This document shows positions 25,672 through 34,834 of a DNA stretch of 64,000 bases, one piece after another (position 1 is the stretch's first letter; each line of letters begins with the position of its first letter). Below the pieces are notes generated by a model that worked only from the letters and a program-made list of their open reading frames with translations, was not told the origin of the DNA and searched no databases. The position numbers were made by a program, and so were the translations under genes. The DNA is from Desulfobacteraceae bacterium 4572_130 (GTDB taxonomy: Bacteria > Desulfobacterota > Desulfobacteria > Desulfobacterales > Desulfobacteraceae). Location: positions 120,453 through 184,452 of the forward strand of contig NBLN01000011.1 of assembly GCA_002084425.1 (NCBI GenBank). The letters are read 5' to 3'.

Positions 25672-27372
25672 TTATTCATTCATCTCATAGCTGTCTTTAA
25701 GCACAAAAATATGTGTATCCCAAATTCTTTGAAATCTTTTTATATCAACAACTGGTTTTTTAACCATTTTCATACAAAGAGCCATTTGTTTTTCATTAGT
25801 ATCGCGTTTGGAATATAATTCAAGGGCATATTTTGAAAAATCTCTAATCATAAAATCAAAAATTTGTTCAATAAGATCATTTTCAAGATTTTCCATTTTA
25901 TATTTTTCAAGAATTAGTTGACCATAAGCAACTAATGTAAATAATTCACCAAGGGATAAAAGAAAATCAATGTTTTTTGCTTGTTTTTCATTAGGAGTAG
26001 CTGTCATTAAAAATTCTTTTAAAACTTTAATCTGCTCATAAAATATTTTAACATTTTTTAAATCAACATCTTTATATGCCAAATTATAATCATGAAATTG
26101 AATTTTTCCAAGTCCTTTTGTTGCACCTTGATTAAACAAAAAATCATCATTTTTAGGATTATTACATAAAGGAATTTCTGAAAATTTGCCGGGATTAAAA
26201 AAATAATTTGCCATAAATTTAATAATTAAAGCCATATTAACATGAACAGTACCTTCTAATTTAGGTAAAGAGCGAATATCTTTAACTGCCATTTCAAAAT
26301 ACATGTCTTTTTCAAAACCTCGTGCTGCAATAACATCCCAAAGCAGATTAATAACTTCTTCACCCTGAGTTGTAACTTTCATTTTAACCATTGGATTATA
26401 AAGCAGATATCTCCGGTCATCAGAAGATGCTGATCTAAGATAATCAGTTGCGCGTTGTGCAAATAGTTTCATAGCAACAAGACGGGTATAAGCATCAGTA
26501 AATAATTCTTTAATATGGGGAAAATCAGTTACAAATTTTCCATACAGATTTCTATGTGATGCATGATTTATTGCCTCGTAAAAAGTATGAGTTGCAATAC
26601 CTAAAGCTCCCCAGCCAAGATTAAATTTTCCAACATTAATAGTATTTAATGCACAATCCCAGGCATCCTGACCAGTTGCTAGAATATCATCATTTGTAAT
26701 GGGATATCCATTTAAAGCATATTCTGCAACATACCCTTCCCATTCAACAACATTTTTTAAAAGCTCATAATTTTCATGTTCAGGCTTAACAACAAAAAAA
26801 ACATATTCATCAGTTTCAGAATTCTTTGCAAAAGTAGATACAAAACCTGCTTTATTAGCATTTCCAATATAATATTTCCCGCCATCAGCAACAAATTTAT
26901 TTTCTCCTAAAGGAGTTAAAGCCATTTCTGTAGAATACAAATCTGCACCATGAGCTTTTTCAGACAAGCCAAAGGCAAAAATATTACCATCTTTAAGCAA
27001 TTTTGCAGTTTGTTCTTTAACTTCTTCATTTTTTCCCATAAAAATAGGGCCTAAACCCAAAATAGAAACCTGCCATGCATACCAATGAGAAAGATTGTAA
27101 AAACCTAAAATCTCATTAAAATCACAATTTCTAAATGTGTCCCATCTTGTGTCTTTATCACCATCTGCATATTTATCAGGAGTAAGCAGAGTTGCAAAAA
27201 TTTTATTTTCTTTGATAAATTCAAGAAAGTCATCATACCAAACATGGGCATGGCTGTTTTCTTTTAATTTGTTTTTACCTTTAGATTCAAAAAATTCAAT
27301 TGTTTTTAACATGATTTCTCTGGATTTTGGATCCAGATGCTCAAATTTTTCTTTTTTGGGATTTAATAACAT
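25672..27372 (-). CDS. Acyl-CoA dehydrogenase family protein
   Basis: A 566-aa FAD-dependent acyl-CoA dehydrogenase. Visible are the substrate/FAD-binding FAFGLSEKAHGADLYSTEM segment (about 131-149) and the later helical domain with the FAD-contacting regions (ending around residue 480), followed by an extra helical tail. This is longer than the usual 380-400 aa, as in several Desulfobacterota and fatty-acid-degrading paralogues. The acyl chain length is unknown. No electron-transfer flavoprotein gene is adjacent. AAAGGAG precedes the ATG. Flanked by the two toxin-antitoxin modules. Confidence 0.83.
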   Translation of the reverse strand: MLLNPKKEKFEHLDPKSREIMLKTIEFFESKGKNKLKENSHAHVWYDDFLEFIKENKIFATLLTPDKYADGDKDTRWDTFRNCDFNEILGFYNLSHWYAWQVSILGLGPIFMGKNEEVKEQTAKLLKDGNIFAFGLSEKAHGADLYSTEMALTPLGENKFVADGGKYYIGNANKAGFVSTFAKNSETDEYVFFVVKPEHENYELLKNVVEWEGYVAEYALNGYPITNDDILATGQDAWDCALNTINVGKFNLGWGALGIATHTFYEAINHASHRNLYGKFVTDFPHIKELFTDAYTRLVAMKLFAQRATDYLRSASSDDRRYLLYNPMVKMKVTTQGEEVINLLWDVIAARGFEKDMYFEMAVKDIRSLPKLEGTVHVNMALIIKFMANYFFNPGKFSEIPLCNNPKNDDFLFNQGATKGLGKIQFHDYNLAYKDVDLKNVKIFYEQIKVLKEFLMTATPNEKQAKNIDFLLSLGELFTLVAYGQLILEKYKMENLENDLIEQIFDFMIRDFSKYALELYSKRDTNEKQMALCMKMVKKPVVDIKRFQRIWDTHIFVLKDSYEMNE

Positions 27373-27440
27373 TATAAGTTTACTCCTTTAATATTTTTTT
27401 AATTTTATAAAATAATCTTAATTCTATACAAAAACAAAAA

Positions 27441-27680
27441 ACCTTGTTGTGCTTAAAATTTTAAGCAGATAGAATATTTCTATAAAAAAAAACTATCATC
27501 AACAAGGTAAAATTTTATGTTTATATTTATATTCTTTAACAAGAAAAAAAAAATAAATACAACATAATATGACACAAGAAATTTTACCTTTCAAGCATGA
27601 AAAATAAAAAAATCTTTAAAAATTAATAGAATTGTAAAAACTTTTCATATGTTTTTCTAGTATTTTTAAATACTATATCT
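27441..27680. repeat. Cluster of inverted repeats and a family B copy
   Basis: The 500-base gap between two divergent genes contains a perfect 16-bp palindrome GCTTAAAATTTTAAGC (27451-27466), ACCTTGTTG (27441-27449) with its complement CAACAAGGT (27500-27508), and a 12-bp inverted pair AAGGTAAAATTT (27504-27515) and AAATTTTACCTT (27579-27590) that bounds an 87-bp AT-rich segment. A family B copy follows (27626-27675) with hairpin TAGTATTT/AAATACTA. No gene is seen. Confidence 0.5.
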
Positions 27681-27816
27681 TGTATATAAAACTTTTTATA
27701 TAGGTATTTACGATCTCAACCACAAATAAACTGATAAATTATTTTAACTAGTTTTAAAACTTTATTTAAAGAGCTTAAAACAATTTCTTTTAATTGCTAA
27801 ATTTAAATCATTAAAT

Positions 27817-27848
27817 TTGACAATATTTACTATAAGTGATTATATTGT
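27817..27848 (+). promoter_or_regulatory. Promoter with overlapping palindrome, MazEF-type module
   Basis: TTGACA (27817-27822) and TATATT (27841-27846) at 18-bp spacing form a convincing promoter. ACAATAT (27820-27826) and ATATTGT (27842-27848) are inverted arms covering both hexamers, a plausible autoregulatory operator. The antitoxin start is 30 bases further on. Confidence 0.6.
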
Positions 27849-27877
27849 AGTTACATTAATTATAAATGGAGATAAGT

Positions 27878-28132
27878 ATGGCTTTTTTAATAAAAATTGG
27901 AAACTCGCAAGGGGTAAGGATTCCAAAAGCAATTATTGAACAAGCTCACTTGAAAAATAAAGAATTGGTTTTTAAAATTCATGGTGACGGACTTTTAATT
28001 AAGCCTTTGCAAAAACCAAGACAAGGGTGGGAAAAAGAATTTGCCAGAGTTTTAAAAACAAAAGGAGCTGATCAGATTGATCAGGAATGGTTAGATGCTC
28101 CGCTCATAGATTATGAGGATTGGGAATGGTAA
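27878..28132 (+). CDS. MazE/AbrB-type antitoxin
   Basis: An 84-aa protein with an AbrB-like N-terminus (FLIKIGNSQGVRIPKAIIEQ). The start was set at 27878 because GGAGAT lies seven bases before it; an upstream in-frame ATG at 27866 lacks an SD. The acidic C-terminus (LDAPLIDYEDWEW) should bind the toxin. The stop overlaps the toxin start (ATGGTAA). Confidence 0.82.
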   Translation: MAFLIKIGNSQGVRIPKAIIEQAHLKNKELVFKIHGDGLLIKPLQKPRQGWEKEFARVLKTKGADQIDQEWLDAPLIDYEDWEW

Positions 28133-28452
28133 AACCAGATATTCATAGATTTGACATTTGGTTAGTTCAATTAGATCCAACTCAAGGATCAGAGATTAAG
28201 AAAAAAAGACCATGTGTTATTATTTCACCAGATGAAATGTCTTTACTAAAAACTTCTATTATTGCTCCCATGACATCTAAAGGATTTATTTTTCCAACTC
28301 GAATTCAATTCACTTTTCAAGGTAAAAAAGGTTTAATATTATTAGACCAAATAAGAGCAGTTGATAAATCCCGGTTAATTCAAAAAATTGGTTCAATTTC
28401 CCAAAATGCTAGAATTAAGATAGTAAATTGTTTACAAGAGCTTTTTACATAA
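28126..28452 (+). CDS. mazF: MazF/PemK-type mRNA interferase toxin
   Basis: A 108-aa RNA-cleaving toxin. Recognisable are FDIWLVQLDPTQGSEI (about 8-23), the KKRPCVIIS segment with the conserved Arg-Pro, SIIAPMTSK containing the Thr/Ser of the active site, and LLDQIRAVDKSRL (about 74-86). The ATG at 28126 overlaps the antitoxin stop codon, giving translational coupling. TTG at 28120 is an alternative start. Confidence 0.85.
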   Translation: MVKPDIHRFDIWLVQLDPTQGSEIKKKRPCVIISPDEMSLLKTSIIAPMTSKGFIFPTRIQFTFQGKKGLILLDQIRAVDKSRLIQKIGSISQNARIKIVNCLQELFT

Positions 28453-28609
28453 TAGAATAGATAATTATTTTATTTATAAGGCATAATATATAAACAAAAT
28501 AAATCATAAATATAAAATGTTGCAATAAACAATATATAAATACAGGCAATTACAAAAACAAATCAGCATTTTTAATAATTTTTTAACATGTTTTACATAG
28601 GAGCTTTAT

Positions 28610-29644
28610 ATGAAAACAGGATGTTATACAGCTTTAATAACACCATTTGATAGTAATGGAGAGCTTGATATTAAAGGACTTGACCAATTAATCAGCTTTC
28701 AAATTAAAAACAATATCACAGGAATACTTGCTGTTGGAACAACCGGAGAAAGCCCAACTCTTAAATGGGACGAACATAATAAGGTTGTTGAAGATGTTGT
28801 TCAGAAAACAAGGAACAAGTGCTTTTGTATTGCAGGAGCAGGAAGCAATAATACAAAGGAATCTATATTAGCAGTAAAACATGCAGCAAGTGCTGGAGCT
28901 GATGCAGTTCTTCTAGTTGATCCCTATTATAATGGTCCAAGTTCTCTTGAAATAAGACGAGAATATTATGAACCTATTGCAGAAAAATTTCCAAATATAA
29001 ACATTATTCCATATATTATTCCGGGTCGAACAGGTGCAAAACTTTTGCCACAAGACCTTGCAATTCTTGCACAACAATATAAAAATATTACATGGGTAAA
29101 AGAGGCAACAGGAGATCTTGATAATATGCGTCATACAAGAAAATGCTGTGGTAAAGATTTTACAATAATGTCAGGAGATGATGGTCTTGTTTTTCAAATG
29201 ATGACAGATCCTGAAATTAAAGCTTTAGGAGTAATTTCAGTAATATCTAATATTGCACCAAAAGCATTAACTGATATGGTTATGTTTCTTAAAAAGGGAG
29301 AAATCAATCAAGCAGAAAAACTTAATAATGCACTTAAACCACTTCTTGAGCTTGTTACAGTAATTACAGAAGAACAAACTCCCTTTGGCAAAGTTCAATT
29401 AAGAGCAAGAAATCCTTTACCTTTAAAAACTTTAATGCAGATTCTTGGACTTCCTTCAGGTGCGCCTAGAAAACCACTTGGTAAAATAACAAAAAATGGA
29501 CTTAATATTATTGTTAATGCAGCAAAAAAAGTTCAAAATGAAAATCCAGAAATATTTGAACCTTTAGCAGAATTTTTTAATGTTAATGTTTCTGAAAGAC
29601 TTGATAATCCTGAATATAGAAAAAATCTCTGGTATGATTATTAG
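28610..29644 (+). CDS. DapA-family aldolase/lyase (dihydrodipicolinate synthase-like)
   Basis: TIM-barrel enzyme forming a pyruvate-like Schiff base, 344 aa. Visible: GTTGESPTL (about 44), the Tyr in IPYIIPGRT (about 142) and the Schiff-base Lys in WVKEATGD (about 163). It carries about 50 extra C-terminal residues compared with typical DapA (290 aa). With no lysine genes nearby it could be true DapA or one of the many dihydrodipicolinate-synthase relatives. AGGAG precedes the ATG. A bidirectional terminator follows. Confidence 0.8.
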   Translation: MKTGCYTALITPFDSNGELDIKGLDQLISFQIKNNITGILAVGTTGESPTLKWDEHNKVVEDVVQKTRNKCFCIAGAGSNNTKESILAVKHAASAGADAVLLVDPYYNGPSSLEIRREYYEPIAEKFPNINIIPYIIPGRTGAKLLPQDLAILAQQYKNITWVKEATGDLDNMRHTRKCCGKDFTIMSGDDGLVFQMMTDPEIKALGVISVISNIAPKALTDMVMFLKKGEINQAEKLNNALKPLLELVTVITEEQTPFGKVQLRARNPLPLKTLMQILGLPSGAPRKPLGKITKNGLNIIVNAAKKVQNENPEIFEPLAEFFNVNVSERLDNPEYRKNLWYDY

Positions 29645-29713
29645 GTTAATTGTCCATAAAAAGTAAAATTAAAAAAATAGCAAATTAACTACATTTTATT
29701 TAACAAGTAATTA

Positions 29714-29746
29714 AAAAACCCTTGGCTTTAAAAACCAAGGGTTTTT
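29714..29746. terminator. Bidirectional rho-independent terminator
   Basis: AAAAACCCTTGG (29714-29725), a nine-base loop, and CCAAGGGTTTTT (29735-29746) form a 12-bp perfect stem with A and T tracts at the two ends. It lies between the DapA-like gene (plus strand) and the deacetylase-family gene (minus strand) and can serve both. Confidence 0.85.
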
Positions 29747-29809
29747 ATATTTTAAATAACTAACATAAGGCAAATTTCATATAAACTATTTATCACTTAA
29801 AATTTTTCA

Positions 29810-31129
29810 TTAAATTTCTTTTATTTTATAAACATCTTTAGGTCTGTCTTGAAGAAAGACTTTTTTATATTTTTGCAAATCTGCTTTTTCAAATATTTTA
29901 TACCCTGTTTCAATACATGTATTGCAGGCATTAAATGGTATATGAATTGCTGATATTCGTGGATTTGTACTTGCACTTGAGTCAATTTCAAGAACTCCTG
30001 CACAATCTCTGCAAATTCTTATTCTTTCTTTTTGGCGTTCAAAAATATTATCTGTATCATAAAATACTTCTTTATGTGTTTCTGCAAATTTCCCATGATT
30101 TTCTGCTTGTTTTTCCGTTATTTCATGTCTTTGTTCCCAATATTTATTAATAATATCTGAAGTTTTTTTAATCTTATCTGTAACAGAAACATCTTGTTTA
30201 AGTTTTTCAGCATTATAATCAGGTTCAATAACTTTTGAATAATCAAGTTCTGCCATAGCTAGAATTATTCCAAGATTAACATAGGGAAGGGCGCCTTCAA
30301 TGGAATATCCACCTTCCAGCACTGCAATATCAGGTTTTAATAATTTAGTAAGTAAAGCATATCCTTGGGCTGAAAATTTCATATTTGTTAAAGGGTCAGT
30401 ATAATGATTATCCTGTCCAGCAGAATTTATAATTATTTCAGGTTTAAAATCATTAAGAGCAGGTAAAATTGAATTTTTAAGAATATAAAGATAACCTTTA
30501 CTAGATGTTCCAGGAGGTAATGGAATATTAAGGTTGGTGCATTTAGCATTTGGTCCTCCAAGTTCATTAGGAAAACCAGAACCCGGATACATTGTTCTTC
30601 CATCTTGATGAATGGAAATAAAAAGTGTATCAGGATCATGCCAATAAATATCATTTGTTCCATCTCCATGATGACAGTCTGTATCAACAACAGCAACTTT
30701 TTTTATTTTATATTTCTGCCTGATATATTCTATCATTATAGCTTCTATATTAATATGACAAAAACCTCTGCAACCATGAGTAATACGCATTGCATGGTGT
30801 CCAGGAGGACGAACCAAAGCAAAGCCTTTTTCAACTTTTTTTTCCATTACAGCTCTTGCAATAGCAGTTGCACCTCCAGCACTTATTAAATGGGATTTTG
30901 TTGTCACTGTGTTTTCATCTGGAACACAAAAATGAACTCGTCTTATATCTTCTAAGGTAACAATGTCCGGCTTATATTCTTTTATACCATTAATATCAAA
31001 AATTCCTTCTTCCATTACTTGATCCTGTGTATAAAGAAGTCTTTCCTCTCTTTCAGGATGAGTTGGGTCTATTGCCCAATCAAAAGCTGGAAAGAATACA
31101 AGACCTGTTTTTTTACCTGCTTTAAACAT
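29810..31129 (-). CDS. Histone-deacetylase superfamily enzyme with C-terminal zinc-like tail
   Basis: Zn-dependent acyl/acetyl hydrolase of the arginase/deacetylase fold (AcuC/acetylpolyamine type), 439 aa. The metal- and catalytic residues are visible in RPPGHHA, DTDCHHGDGTND (about 150-161) and the SAGQDNHYTD segment. Extra C-terminal residues contain CRDC and CNTC separated by about 25 residues, a possible structural zinc knuckle, uncommon for this family. Substrate unknown. It is upstream of the convergent-facing DapA-like gene and 62 bases from the gene at 31192, which is transcribed in the same direction. Confidence 0.85.
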   Translation of the reverse strand: MFKAGKKTGLVFFPAFDWAIDPTHPEREERLLYTQDQVMEEGIFDINGIKEYKPDIVTLEDIRRVHFCVPDENTVTTKSHLISAGGATAIARAVMEKKVEKGFALVRPPGHHAMRITHGCRGFCHINIEAIMIEYIRQKYKIKKVAVVDTDCHHGDGTNDIYWHDPDTLFISIHQDGRTMYPGSGFPNELGGPNAKCTNLNIPLPPGTSSKGYLYILKNSILPALNDFKPEIIINSAGQDNHYTDPLTNMKFSAQGYALLTKLLKPDIAVLEGGYSIEGALPYVNLGIILAMAELDYSKVIEPDYNAEKLKQDVSVTDKIKKTSDIINKYWEQRHEITEKQAENHGKFAETHKEVFYDTDNIFERQKERIRICRDCAGVLEIDSSASTNPRISAIHIPFNACNTCIETGYKIFEKADLQKYKKVFLQDRPKDVYKIKEI

Positions 31130-31191
31130 TTTATCCTCTATATTTAATGATATTTTTAAAAATTCTCCATTATTATGGCAGTTATTATATA

Positions 31192-32856
31192 TTAAATATC
31201 TTTATAACCTTTAATAAGTCCTGGTTTTATTTGAACTTTTGTTTTAAATATTTTTCCCTTAAATGAAAAATTTCTTACAATATTAAATTCTTGAAATTCA
31301 GTTGTTTCAAATTCCATATTTTCTATATCTGCACCTAATTTTAAAGCTTTTTTCTTTAAAAGATTATAAGCTGTTTTTAAAACATCTTCTTTTATATAAT
31401 TTTTTGCTACAGATTCAGCAAAATTTTCCTCAAACGCTGTTGCTATACCTTGTTCAGTATCAACTAAAAGAGATACTGAACATGTTGTTCTTGCAAGACC
31501 TGCTCCCATTGCATTTGCAACAGAACTAAATTTTACTGCTTTTGTTTTAATTTTAGATATTTTTTGAATTTCATCTGTAAAATATTTTGCAGGACCTCCA
31601 AGTAAAAGAATTTTTTTTATATTAACTTGATATCCTTCAAGAAATTCATGAACAGTATAAACAGGTTGTTTATTAATAGTTTTAACCATATTAAATGCGT
31701 GCTTTAAAATTGTTGAACATGTTTGTTTAAAGATTTTTTTTGCAGTTTTATCTTGGGGCATATCAAGTTTTTCTGCAATATCCTTTATTGCTTTTAAAGC
31801 TTTTTCTTTATTTCCATGTTTCATTAACCCCAAAGCCACTAGTGCATCTGTAGGTGTTGGACAAGGACCATTAAATGCCATTGCATTTCCAAGTCTTTTA
31901 GGTCCAATTATAATATTATTATTTTCAACTCTTACATGGCTGTCACCACCAATGCCGATTGAATATGTTTTTAAAGATCTTATAAGAGTTTTATAATTTC
32001 CTGTTTTTATTCCAATAGGTTCTAGAAGAGGGGTTTTATTTACAAGGATTGCAATATCAGTAGTAGTGCCGCCAATATCAAGGACTAGAGTATCTTTATT
32101 TTCAGGAGCATAAATAGTTGAACCTATAACACTTGCACTGGGCCCTGAAAGAATACTTTGGCTGGGAAAAAGCATTGAAGATTCAAGGCTCATTGTTCCA
32201 CCATCTGCCTTAAGAATTTTTATAGGAGATTTTAATCCTTTTTCCTTTAAAGATTTTTTTACACCATTAAAAAATTTTTTATGGACATTATAAACCAGGG
32301 CATTAAGATAAGTTGTTGATATTCTTCGTGGAAAATTAAGATTACCTGATATGTTGTGCCCTAGAAATATTTTTTTAAAATCATTTTTTAAAATATTTTT
32401 AATTAAAATTTCATGGGTTGGATTTTTAACACAAAATTTTCCAATAACACCTATATTTTTAATCCCATTTTTCTTTAATTTTTCCCCAACCTGTTTTATT
32501 TCATTTTCATTAATAGGTTCTCGTTGCCTTCCCCTGTGATCAATAGAACCTGCAACACAATAAAAATCTTTATGTGTACGAAAAAACTCAGGATCAATAC
32601 CAGGTCCTGCAGAAACTATAATACCTATTTTTTCAATATTTTGCTGGACAATGGCATTTGTTGTAAGAGTTGTACTTAAAACAATTCTTTTAATATGTTC
32701 AGGTTTATTATCTTTAAGAAGTTTTTCAAGGCAGGAAACAATAGTTGTAAAAAGGTCAGAAACATCAGTTGTTACTTTTACCTTTTCTTTAACTTTAAAA
32801 TCACTTAAAAGAACTGCATCAGTATGTGTGCCTCCAACATCAAGTCCTATAATCAT
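31192..32856 (-). CDS. Hydantoinase/oxoprolinase family protein
   Basis: A 554-aa protein of the ATP-dependent hydantoinase/oxoprolinase (HyuA-like) family. The N-terminal IIGLDVGGTHTDAVLL motif and central TLVLDIGGTTTDIAIL (about 249-264) are phosphate-binding hallmarks of the ASKHA fold. Substrate is not predictable. AAGG precedes the ATG. No HyuB partner is present. Next to the deacetylase-family gene, so a small catabolic unit is possible. Confidence 0.83.
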   Translation of the reverse strand: MIIGLDVGGTHTDAVLLSDFKVKEKVKVTTDVSDLFTTIVSCLEKLLKDNKPEHIKRIVLSTTLTTNAIVQQNIEKIGIIVSAGPGIDPEFFRTHKDFYCVAGSIDHRGRQREPINENEIKQVGEKLKKNGIKNIGVIGKFCVKNPTHEILIKNILKNDFKKIFLGHNISGNLNFPRRISTTYLNALVYNVHKKFFNGVKKSLKEKGLKSPIKILKADGGTMSLESSMLFPSQSILSGPSASVIGSTIYAPENKDTLVLDIGGTTTDIAILVNKTPLLEPIGIKTGNYKTLIRSLKTYSIGIGGDSHVRVENNNIIIGPKRLGNAMAFNGPCPTPTDALVALGLMKHGNKEKALKAIKDIAEKLDMPQDKTAKKIFKQTCSTILKHAFNMVKTINKQPVYTVHEFLEGYQVNIKKILLLGGPAKYFTDEIQKISKIKTKAVKFSSVANAMGAGLARTTCSVSLLVDTEQGIATAFEENFAESVAKNYIKEDVLKTAYNLLKKKALKLGADIENMEFETTEFQEFNIVRNFSFKGKIFKTKVQIKPGLIKGYKDI

Positions 32857-32999
32857 TGAATAAATACCTTATTTATTTTTTCCTATTAAAATTAAAAAAT
32901 TTTATCTGGACATTTTTTTTTTATTTTTTTATATGTAAATATTTTTCATATGACAAATTATAATGATTTATAACACTTTAAAATAGTAAATATAATAAA

Positions 33000-33167
33000 A
33001 TGGGCAATTGCATTAATCATCCTAATAAAAAAACAAGCTATAAATGTATGAAACATGATTATTATGTTTGTGAAAAATGTTTAAAATGCCATGATCCAGA
33101 TATTTATTGTAAATTTAGAGAATCCTGTATTATTTATTTTATTTCAAAAAAGCAGTTTAAGTCCTGA
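33000..33167 (+). CDS. Small cysteine-rich protein
   Basis: A 55-aa open reading frame too short for most gene callers: MGNCINHPNKKTSYKCMK then HDYYVCEKCLKCHDPDIYC. Eight cysteines with paired CxxC spacing (C24-x2-C27-x2-C30) plus histidines suggest a small zinc-binding protein. The pattern resembles conserved deltaproteobacterial small proteins (HPxxxTSYxCMKHxxYxCExCLxC). Its stop is 10 bases before the end of the opposite gene yebC. No clear SD. Confidence 0.65.
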   Translation: MGNCINHPNKKTSYKCMKHDYYVCEKCLKCHDPDIYCKFRESCIIYFISKKQFKS

Positions 33168-33176
33168 TAAAAATTC

Positions 33177-33920
33177 CTAGGACCCCATTAATACTTCATC
33201 AGGTATATCAGCATTAGAATAAAAAGTTTGAATATCATCACAATCATCTAAAGCTTCCATAAATTTAACCATTTGTTCACCTTCTTTTTTTTCAAGCTTT
33301 GTCATATTTTGGGGAAGCATTGTAATTTCTGCAAGATCATATTTTATTGATGCTTTTTCTATTGTCTGCTTTACATTTTCAAAATCATCAGGCTCAGTTA
33401 TAATCTCAAAACAATCTTGTTCATCTTTTACATCTTCTGCACCTGCTTCAAGTGCAATTTCCATTAAAGTATTTTCATCACTTTCATTTTTATTAATGGA
33501 AATTAATCCTTTGCTGTCAAACATCCAGGAAACACATCCATCTGTTCCAATATTTCCTCCTGCTTTACTAAAAATATATCTTACATCAGCAATTGTTCTA
33601 TTTTTATTATCTGTTAAACATTTAACAAGTACAGCAACTCCTCCGGGCCCATAACCTTCATAGGATATTTCTTCATAATTTATACCTTCAAGTTCGCCTG
33701 TTCCTTTTTTTATAGCTCTTTCAAGATTATCTTTGGGCATATTTTGGGCTTTAGCAGCAGAAACTGCTGTTCTAAGTCTTGGATTTGTATTAATATCTCC
33801 TCCACTCATTCTAGCTGCTACAGTAATTTCCCTTATAAGTTTTGTAAAAATCTTACCTCGTTTAGCATCAGCAGCACCTTTTTTATGTTTTATTGTTGAC
33901 CATTTACTATGTCCTGACAT
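33177..33920 (-). CDS. yebC: YebC/PmpR family translation/transcription regulator
   Basis: A 247-aa YebC-family protein, [20 protein letters not shown] at the N-terminus, with the family's [19 protein letters not shown] segment (about 59). The family associates with ribosomes or with DNA, depending on the subgroup. AAGGGGG precedes the ATG, overlapping the end of the rlmE fragment, so the two are cotranscribed. Confidence 0.92.
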   Translation of the reverse strand: MSGHSKWSTIKHKKGAADAKRGKIFTKLIREITVAARMSGGDINTNPRLRTAVSAAKAQNMPKDNLERAIKKGTGELEGINYEEISYEGYGPGGVAVLVKCLTDNKNRTIADVRYIFSKAGGNIGTDGCVSWMFDSKGLISINKNESDENTLMEIALEAGAEDVKDEQDCFEIITEPDDFENVKQTIEKASIKYDLAEITMLPQNMTKLEKKEGEQMVKFMEALDDCDDIQTFYSNADIPDEVLMGS

Positions 33921-33923
33921 TAA

Positions 33924-34431
33924 TTAATTCCCCCTTGTTTTGCCTAGTCCTATTATAAATATTTCCTTACTTGATTTTCTAGAACTTTTTGGTTTGAAAA
34001 TTATTGTTTTTTTAAAATTTGATTTTACATTTAATTCAAATTGCTTAAATTCTTTTCCTTGAAAAATTTTACATAAAAAATTTCCATTTAAAACAAGCAA
34101 ATCACATGCTTTTTCAAGTGCTATTTCACATAATTTAAAAGATCTTGCTGCATCAACATCTTTTCTTCCACTAGTTAAAGGAGCCATATCACTCAACACA
34201 ACATTATATTTTATAATTCCTAAAGGTGTTTTATTAATATTTAATATATTTTCTTTATATGAAACTGCATTTTTAGGAAGTTTTATATTTATTTCATTAA
34301 TATCAAGACCATATGCTTTTCCATTAATTCCTGAAATTTTTGCAGCATAAATAAGCCATGATCCTGGTGCACAACCAAGATCAAGCACTTTATTATTGTG
34401 CCCAATTGTTTTTATTATTTTGTTTTTTCAT
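33924..34431 (-). pseudogene. rlmE: RlmE 23S rRNA 2'-O-methyltransferase, N-terminally deleted
   Basis: The open part (154 aa, GTG at 34388) covers the SAM-binding VLDLGCAPGSW, the catalytic Asp in VLSDMAPLTSG, Lys in FLCKIFQGKEF and Glu in SSKEIFIIG. The frame runs a few codons further up (KIIKTIGHNN) before a stop. Upstream, in another frame, MKKQNNKNNWAQ (ATG at 34429-34431) resembles the normal RlmE N-terminus. About 35 residues between the two parts, including the helix with the catalytic Lys38 of E. coli RlmE, are absent and the frame is shifted. The enzyme is probably nonfunctional. It runs into yebC after three bases. Confidence 0.75.
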
Positions 34432-34530
34432 ATTTTCATTTTTTAATGTAGAGGTTTCCCAATGAGTTTTTAAAAATTCCCAAATTGTTATCCAAGAAAT
34501 ATCTGGCATTATTTTTTAATTCCTATTCAT

Positions 34531-34736
34531 TCATTTCCACGCTGGAGCATGGAAATGAGGATAATATTTGGTTCTTAAATTCCTATCATGCATTTTTTTC
34601 ACACTGGAGCATGGAAATGAGGATAAATTATAAAAATAAAGATAATACTAATTTTTAAATTTTAATTAAAAGCCTTAAAAAAATATTTTTGAATTATTAC
34701 ACAGTCTCATTTCCACGCTCCAGCGTGGAAATGAGA
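34531..34736. repeat. Palindromic family D repeats (CATTTCCACGC type)
   Basis: Three copies: 34531-34560 (CATTTCCACGCTGGAGCATG), 34591-34622 (imperfect), and 34705-34736 with perfect 14-bp arms TCTCATTTCCACGC and GCGTGGAAATGAGA around TCCA. These resemble palindromic sequences (TCCCACGCTCCAGCGTGGGA) that are widespread in several bacterial groups. A related tandem array is at 57041-57245. Further on is an inverted family C copy (34770-34802). Confidence 0.65.
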
Positions 34737-34834
34737 ACAATTAAACAATGAAAAAAGGACTTTATATTTTTTCGTACTTTTTCACGCTTTTTGTGGTTTT
34801 AAAATATAAATTAAATATATATATTATAGTATTA

